From Desulfovibrio cuneatus DSM 11391 (GTDB lineage Bacteria > Desulfobacterota > Desulfovibrionia > Desulfovibrionales > Desulfovibrionaceae), in contig NZ_AUCY01000004.1 of assembly GCF_000430005.1 (NCBI RefSeq), forward strand, positions 62,001-126,000: 64,000 bases of DNA. The letters run 5' to 3'. The translations under genes and the position numbers were made by a program. The first letter of the stretch is position 1; the number at the start of each line of letters is the position of its first letter. The notes beneath the pieces were generated by a model. The model saw nothing but the letters and a program-made list of their open reading frames with translations, had not been told where the DNA came from and did not search any database. Below are positions 60,002-64,000 of the stretch, one piece after another.

Positions 60002-61188
60002 GCACCAACGCCCCCTTTGACGACAAATCGCACCCAAATACGCCTGAGAATACTGCTCAGGCAAATACCCAGCCTGAGCAATTGCCGGGTGAACAGTCCC
60101 CAAGCGAAGCAGATAATGATTCAGAAACAGCCCCTCCCCCAGCTCCATTTGACAGCACAGCAGACAGTTTTGGCGACAATGCCTTTGCCGCTCCCTCAGA
60201 GCAACCTGACAGTGCCGAAGCAAGCGTAAGCCAGGCCCAGGGCGAAGCAACAGACCAGAATGAAACCAGCGGGGAACATTTACCCGCCACACCTGGCCAG
60301 ACCATTCCCGCGCAAGAAGAAGCCCCTGACGACCAAGAGGACGGAGACGAAGACAAGGAGGATGAGGCAGAGGAAGAAGAGGAAGACAAGCCCATGACCC
60401 TGCGTGACCACTTTACCGAGTTACGCAAGCGTCTTTTTTGGTGCTTTGCCTTTGCCATTGTGGGTTTTGCCATTTGCTATCCCTTTGCCCAGGAAATTTT
60501 TACCATTCTTGTGCACCCATTAGATGCCGCACTGCCCGCAGGAAGCAAATTCCAGTACACCGCCGCGCATGAAGCCTTCTTTACCTTCATGAAGGTGGCA
60601 TTCATTGCAGGCATTTTCCTTACAAGCCCTTTTATTTTCTACCAGATTTGGGCTTTTATTGCCCCAGGGCTGTATGATTCGGAAAAAATGTTTGTGGTGC
60701 CCGTTTCCATTGCTTCTGCTGTGTTTTTCATCGGGGGCGGTGCATTTTGCTATTTTGTGGTGTTCCCCTTTGCCTTTGAATTTTTCATGCAATACAGTAA
60801 CGACCGCATTATTGCCATGCCCACCCTCAATGAATCATTCGGGTTTGTGCTGCAAATGCTGGTTGCCTTCGGGCTGGTTTTTGAACTGCCCCTGTTTGTT
60901 TTTTTCCTTGCCCGCCTTGGGCTGGTAACAGCAGATTTTTTGCGTCAAACCCGCCGCTATGCCATTTTGGTTATTGTTATTGTTGCCGCCATTCTTACTC
61001 CGCCAGACGTCATTTCTCAAGCACTCATGGCCGCCCCTCTTTACCTGCTGTATGAATTCAGCATTCTTGTTGCCCAAGTATTTGGTAAAAACAAGCCCAA
61101 AGATACAGAGGACGAAGAAGACGAAGAAGACGAAGAAGATGAGGACGAGGCAGAGGAAGGAACCACAAAACCAGATTCCGCGGCTTAG
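59998..61188 (+). CDS. tatC: Sec-independent protein translocase TatC with long acidic N-terminal extension
   Basis: TatC is the core Tat receptor with six membrane helices. The core starts at about residue 133 (MTLRDHFTELRKRLFWC, the family N-terminal motif) and continues with AFAIVGFAICYPFAQEIF, FTFMKVAFIAGIFLTSPFIF, APGLYDSEK, NESFGFVLQMLVAFGLVFEL and LTPPDVISQALMAAPLYLLY. The first ~132 residues are hydrophilic and strongly acidic (Glu/Asp/Ser/Pro, ending in an acidic run), and the C-terminus has a further acidic tail. Both lie on the cytoplasmic side. The start at 59998 is fixed by the ATGA overlap with tatB and the reading frame is open and free of stops. Confidence 0.9.
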   Translation: MSTNAPFDDKSHPNTPENTAQANTQPEQLPGEQSPSEADNDSETAPPPAPFDSTADSFGDNAFAAPSEQPDSAEASVSQAQGEATDQNETSGEHLPATPGQTIPAQEEAPDDQEDGDEDKEDEAEEEEEDKPMTLRDHFTELRKRLFWCFAFAIVGFAICYPFAQEIFTILVHPLDAALPAGSKFQYTAAHEAFFTFMKVAFIAGIFLTSPFIFYQIWAFIAPGLYDSEKMFVVPVSIASAVFFIGGGAFCYFVVFPFAFEFFMQYSNDRIIAMPTLNESFGFVLQMLVAFGLVFELPLFVFFLARLGLVTADFLRQTRRYAILVIVIVAAILTPPDVISQALMAAPLYLLYEFSILVAQVFGKNKPKDTEDEEDEEDEEDEDEAEEGTTKPDSAA

Positions 61189-61283
61189 TACCAAGGCAAA
61201 TTTGCCGTTCATGCTGCCATTCATATGAGTAGCTGAACATACCGGATTCACCATAAGGACGCCGCAAGGCAAAGGATACGTGC

Positions 61284-61886
61284 GTGAGCATGCAACCTTC
61301 GTTCAGAGAAATTACCATGGAAAGGGAAACCCTGGAAACCAGCATTTCCCTGCGTATGAACCTTGATGGTTCCGGGCAGGTTTCTGTGGAAACAGGCTAT
61401 GGCATGGCTGACCATATGATAACCCTTATGGCCTTTTGGGCAGGCTTTGACCTTTCCATTCAGTGCCGGGGCGATTTAGAAGTAGACGCACACCACACAG
61501 TGGAAGACATTGGCCTGCTCATTGGGCAAGCATTGCGCCGTACCCTGGGGGACAAAAAAGGCATTGCCCGCGTGGGCTGCGCCAAAGTTCCCATGGACGA
61601 AGCCCTGGCAGAAGTGTGCATAGATCTTTCCGGCAGGCCCTACCACGTTATGCGCGGCCAGGAACTGCTGCCCGCCATCATTGCCGGGGAAGAAAACGAC
61701 TTGTGGCGCGAATTTTTCAAGTCCGTTGCCAATGAAGCGGGCATGAACTTGCATGTTTTGTTCCACTACGGGCAAAATGGGCACCACCTGCTGGAATCTG
61801 CCTTTAAAAGCCTTGGCCTTGCCCTGCGCAGCGCTATTCGGCAAGAAAGAACTCAACTGCTTAGCACAAAAGGGAGCCTTTCCTAA
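61284..61886 (+). CDS. hisB: Imidazoleglycerol-phosphate dehydratase HisB
   Basis: HisB dehydrates imidazole glycerol phosphate in histidine synthesis. The 200-residue monofunctional protein contains [55 protein letters not shown] (manganese-binding HHTVED), VDLSGRPY-type [10 protein letters not shown] and [23 protein letters not shown] at 61284 is used as start with AAGGA about 7-8 bases upstream; an ATG at 61290 is alternative. The stop overlaps the next start by one base (TAATG). Confidence 0.94.
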   Translation: MSMQPSFREITMERETLETSISLRMNLDGSGQVSVETGYGMADHMITLMAFWAGFDLSIQCRGDLEVDAHHTVEDIGLLIGQALRRTLGDKKGIARVGCAKVPMDEALAEVCIDLSGRPYHVMRGQELLPAIIAGEENDLWREFFKSVANEAGMNLHVLFHYGQNGHHLLESAFKSLGLALRSAIRQERTQLLSTKGSLS

Positions 61887-62527
61887 TGCGTACACAACCT
61901 CGTTTTCTGCTTGTTTGCCTTGCCCTGTTGCTCCTGGGCCTTGCGGCCTGCAGCACCCCCAAGCAGCCCCCCCTTCCCGTGGGCGGCCTTACCCTTGGGG
62001 TGGCCCAGTTTACCCAGCCCACCATTTCAGGCGATATGCTGGCAGGCTTTATGCCGGAAAACACGCCGCGTGTAGACCAAGGCACCTTGCAAACTCTGGA
62101 TAAACAGTTCGCCGCCCTGTTGGCGCAAGAATCCAAGCACCACTATGTGAGCGCGGAAAAAGCCCGCATGTGCTATGCCACCGCCACCCAGGGAAGCCCC
62201 AAACAGGCTGCCCTGCGCACGTGGTCGGCTGTGGGCCGTTGCATGGGCGTAGACCTGTTGCTGGTGCCCCAAATTATTGCCTGGCAGGAACGTGAAGGCA
62301 GCAACTTCGGCGCTGTTATTCCCGCTGGCCTTGCCATGGATTCGTTTGTAATTGATGTCAACAGCGAAACACTTATTTCCCGTTCCCATTTTGAAGAAAT
62401 ACAAAGACCCCTCAGTGAAAACCTGCTGAAGACCGGAACATTCCTGCGCCGTGGGGGCCGTTGGGTTACCACCTATGAACTGGCACAGGAAGCCATGCGC
62501 CAGGCAATAAAGGAGCTTGGCTTGTGA
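61886..62527 (+). CDS. Lipoprotein of unknown function between hisB and hisA
   Basis: A 213-residue protein with a lipobox ([14 protein letters not shown], lipidated Cys near residue 22). The mature part contains [60 protein letters not shown] and SLVIDV-like [15 protein letters not shown], the style of small proteins that form surface or envelope assemblies (similar in layout to GNA1162-like lipoproteins), but no family is assigned. It is coupled at both ends: TAATG with hisB and GTGA with hisA. Why an envelope protein is embedded in a histidine operon is not clear. Confidence 0.75.
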   Translation: MRTQPRFLLVCLALLLLGLAACSTPKQPPLPVGGLTLGVAQFTQPTISGDMLAGFMPENTPRVDQGTLQTLDKQFAALLAQESKHHYVSAEKARMCYATATQGSPKQAALRTWSAVGRCMGVDLLLVPQIIAWQEREGSNFGAVIPAGLAMDSFVIDVNSETLISRSHFEEIQRPLSENLLKTGTFLRRGGRWVTTYELAQEAMRQAIKELGL

Positions 62528-63261
62528 TTATTTTTCCTGCGGTTGATATTAAAGACGGCAAATGTGTGCGCCTGCAAAAAGGCCGGGCCGATGCCACCAC
62601 GGTGTTTGCAGAAGACCCCGTTGAAGCTGCCCTGCACTGGGAAAAGCAAGGGGCACGCTGGCTGCACCTGGTAGACCTGGACGGAGCCTTTGCCGGAGAG
62701 CCCGTAAACCTGCCCCTTATTACTCGCCTGTGCGCCGCCCTTTCCATTCCTGTGCAAATGGGCGGGGGGATTCGCAGCATTGAAACGGCCAAAGCCTACG
62801 TGCAGGCCGGGGTAACCCGCCTTATTATTGGTACCATGGCCCTTGATAACCCGGAAATGTTCCAGGCCATGTGCGCTGCCCTGCCGGGGAAAATTGGCGT
62901 TTCACTGGATACTGAAGGCGGTATGCTGAAAACAAAAGGCTGGGTGGCAGATTCTGGCCAAACCATTCAGGAAGTGCTGCCGCGCCTTGCCGGGCAGGGA
63001 GCCTCTTTTGTTATTCACACCGACATCGACCGCGACGGCATGCAGAGCGGGGTAAACCTTGCCCTGCTGGGTGAGCTTGCCAAAACAAGCCCCCTGCCCC
63101 TTATTGCAGCGGGCGGCGTTGCCACCCTGGACGACATTAAAAACCTGTACCCCCTAAGCAAAAACAGTAACCTGCAAGGGGCCATTACAGGCCGCGCTAT
63201 TTATGAAGGCACACTGAACCTGCCGGAGGCTATGGCCTGGTTGCAGGCCCAGCCAGCGTAA
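62524..63261 (+). CDS. hisA: Phosphoribosylformimino-5-aminoimidazole carboxamide ribotide isomerase HisA
   Basis: HisA isomerises ProFAR to PRFAR in histidine synthesis. The 245-residue (beta/alpha)8 protein starts [19 protein letters not shown] with the catalytic Asp near residue 8, followed by [47 protein letters not shown] with the second catalytic Asp, and [15 protein letters not shown] start overlaps the previous stop (GTGA). The TAA stop at 63259-63261 is formed at the left edge of mini-element copy C. Confidence 0.94.
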   Translation: MIIFPAVDIKDGKCVRLQKGRADATTVFAEDPVEAALHWEKQGARWLHLVDLDGAFAGEPVNLPLITRLCAALSIPVQMGGGIRSIETAKAYVQAGVTRLIIGTMALDNPEMFQAMCAALPGKIGVSLDTEGGMLKTKGWVADSGQTIQEVLPRLAGQGASFVIHTDIDRDGMQSGVNLALLGELAKTSPLPLIAAGGVATLDDIKNLYPLSKNSNLQGAITGRAIYEGTLNLPEAMAWLQAQPA

Positions 63262-63388
63262 GGAAACGCTGATTTATTCCGTTTGGCTGCGTTACTTCAC
63301 GTTTCTTGAAGCAGTCGAGGGCGAAAGAGCCCACTCCTGCTTCAAGAAACGCTTGTGCCTTGCCAAACGAAAGAACTGAGCGTTTCCT
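63261..63388. mobile_element. TA-flanked palindromic mini-element, copy C, at the hisA stop
   Basis: Third copy, in the opposite orientation to A and B. Starts AGGAAACGCTGATTTATTCC and ends GAACTGAGCGTTTCC, with TA at 63259-63260 and at 63388-63389. The interior is a near-perfect palindrome (CACGTTTCTTGAAGCAG ... CTGCTTCAAGAAACG), so it can fold into one long stem-loop. The TA plus first A make the hisA stop codon. It may end hisA transcription. Confidence 0.78.
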
Positions 63389-63494
63389 AAAATATCATTC
63401 ACGCCGAGACGCTTCTGCAGTAACAGTGAAGATGAAGTACAACGTCCCCCAATTTAAGTGACTCCTATTCATCAGATACCATTCACAGGACACC

Positions 63495-64000
63495 ATGATA
63501 TCCCTTTCCTCTACCCCCAAGAAATATCATACCGACCAGGACAAGGCCTGCACCCCACAGGAAACAGTGCGCCGGGTAAAGGCGGCACTTTCCGGGCTTT
63601 CTCTTTCCATTCTGGCCCAAACCCGTCGCATTGATAACGGCGTGCTGGGCATTCCTGTGTTCTTGAGCATATGCGGGGAAGACGCGCGCAGCGTTATGCC
63701 CACCCGCAAGCAAATGGGCAAAGGGGCCAGCCCGGAACAGGCTGAAGCTTCTGCCCTGATGGAGCTCATGGAACGCTATGGTTTTTTCACTTTCTGGCGT
63801 GACCTGCCTGAGGCCACCCAAACCACTTGGGAAGAAGCAAAAGTGCTGTTCCCCAAAACCCTCATGCCCCTTGATTTAGTGAACAAAGCCTGCGGCGACA
63901 CCCTGCCCCACGACACCCTGGAGCGCATACTGAACCTGCGGCCCTGGCTATTTGTACCCACCACCCACATTGCCACTGGCAACACCGTGCATGTGCCCCT
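63495..64000 (+). CDS. YcaO-domain protein (partial, runs off window)
   Basis: The frame from ATG at 63495 is open to the window edge (168 codons). It contains RIDNGVLGIPVFLSICGEDA and GKGASPEQAEASALMELMER, the YcaO-type ATP-binding pattern (EAxxSAxxExxERY) ending MERYGFFTFW. YcaO proteins activate amide backbones with ATP, as azoline-forming cyclodehydratase partners, thioamidation factors or RimO-associated factors; which subtype applies depends on the C-terminus and neighbours, outside this window. The ribosome site is weak (CAGGA about 6 bases before the ATG). Confidence 0.85.
   Translation, partial: MISLSSTPKKYHTDQDKACTPQETVRRVKAALSGLSLSILAQTRRIDNGVLGIPVFLSICGEDARSVMPTRKQMGKGASPEQAEASALMELMERYGFFTFWRDLPEATQTTWEEAKVLFPKTLMPLDLVNKACGDTLPHDTLERILNLRPWLFVPTTHIATGNTVHVP

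Overview
The window looks like chromosome from a mesophilic, anaerobic member of the Desulfovibrionaceae (Desulfovibrio / Bilophila / Mailhella-type Desulfobacterota). The reasons are: a Ccm cytochrome c operon in which CcmE carries a CxxxY motif instead of the usual haem-binding His and in which no ccmG or ccmH gene is seen; an oxygen-sensitive class III ribonucleotide reductase; a CbiK-type cobaltochelatase; and an alanine dehydrogenase / Na+:alanine symporter pair. The genus is an inference. No rRNA gene, tRNA gene or CRISPR array was recognised.

Layout. 1-2.7 kb, minus strand: lipid A / dTDP-rhamnose genes (lpxB partial, rfbD, rfbB). 2.9-8.2 kb: an EndoQ-type PHP nuclease, cbiK, tatA, an FAD/NAD oxidoreductase-rhodanese fusion that has lost its cysteines, and a small periplasmic protein. 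8.5-11.9 kb, minus strand: a cobalamin riboswitch with its terminator, then a class III RNR whose glycyl-radical segment is a separate 59-residue gene, then nrdG. 12-14.7 kb: small lipoproteins and secreted proteins, several strong RNA hairpins, and the first copy of a TA-flanked palindromic mini-element. 14.9-18.1 kb: a membrane spermidine-synthase-like protein and an SDR/DUF2867 protein.

18.1-30.2 kb, all minus strand: a compact podovirus-type structural cassette (portal, scaffold, capsid, cement, tail tube A and B, internal proteins, tail fibre, fibre assembly, phospholipase A2-like protein). No terminase, integrase, replication, lysis or long ejection-protein gene is seen, so it is a remnant or a domesticated cassette.

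31-41.9 kb: ald and its likely Na+:alanine symporter, a two-gene sensor / PAS-GGDEF-EAL module, a 1256-residue AsmA-family protein and glucokinase. 42.2-49.5 kb: a large uncharacterised cytoplasmic protein with gcvT, then rsmE-rarA-plsC and an HDOD protein. 49.7-55.9 kb: a candidate structured RNA followed by the ccm operon E-F-A-B-C-D-TPR, with a second mini-element between ccmC and ccmD. 56-64 kb: guaB-guaA, tatB-tatC (TatC with a roughly 130-residue acidic extension), hisB-lipoprotein-hisA with overlapping starts and stops, a third mini-element placed at the hisA stop codon, and the start of a YcaO gene that runs off the window.

Functional links. The B12 riboswitch ties deoxyribonucleotide synthesis to cobalamin supply and cbiK lies a few kb away, although the two are not in one operon. 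Tat and Ccm together serve export and maturation of periplasmic redox proteins, but tatA is about 54 kb from tatBC.
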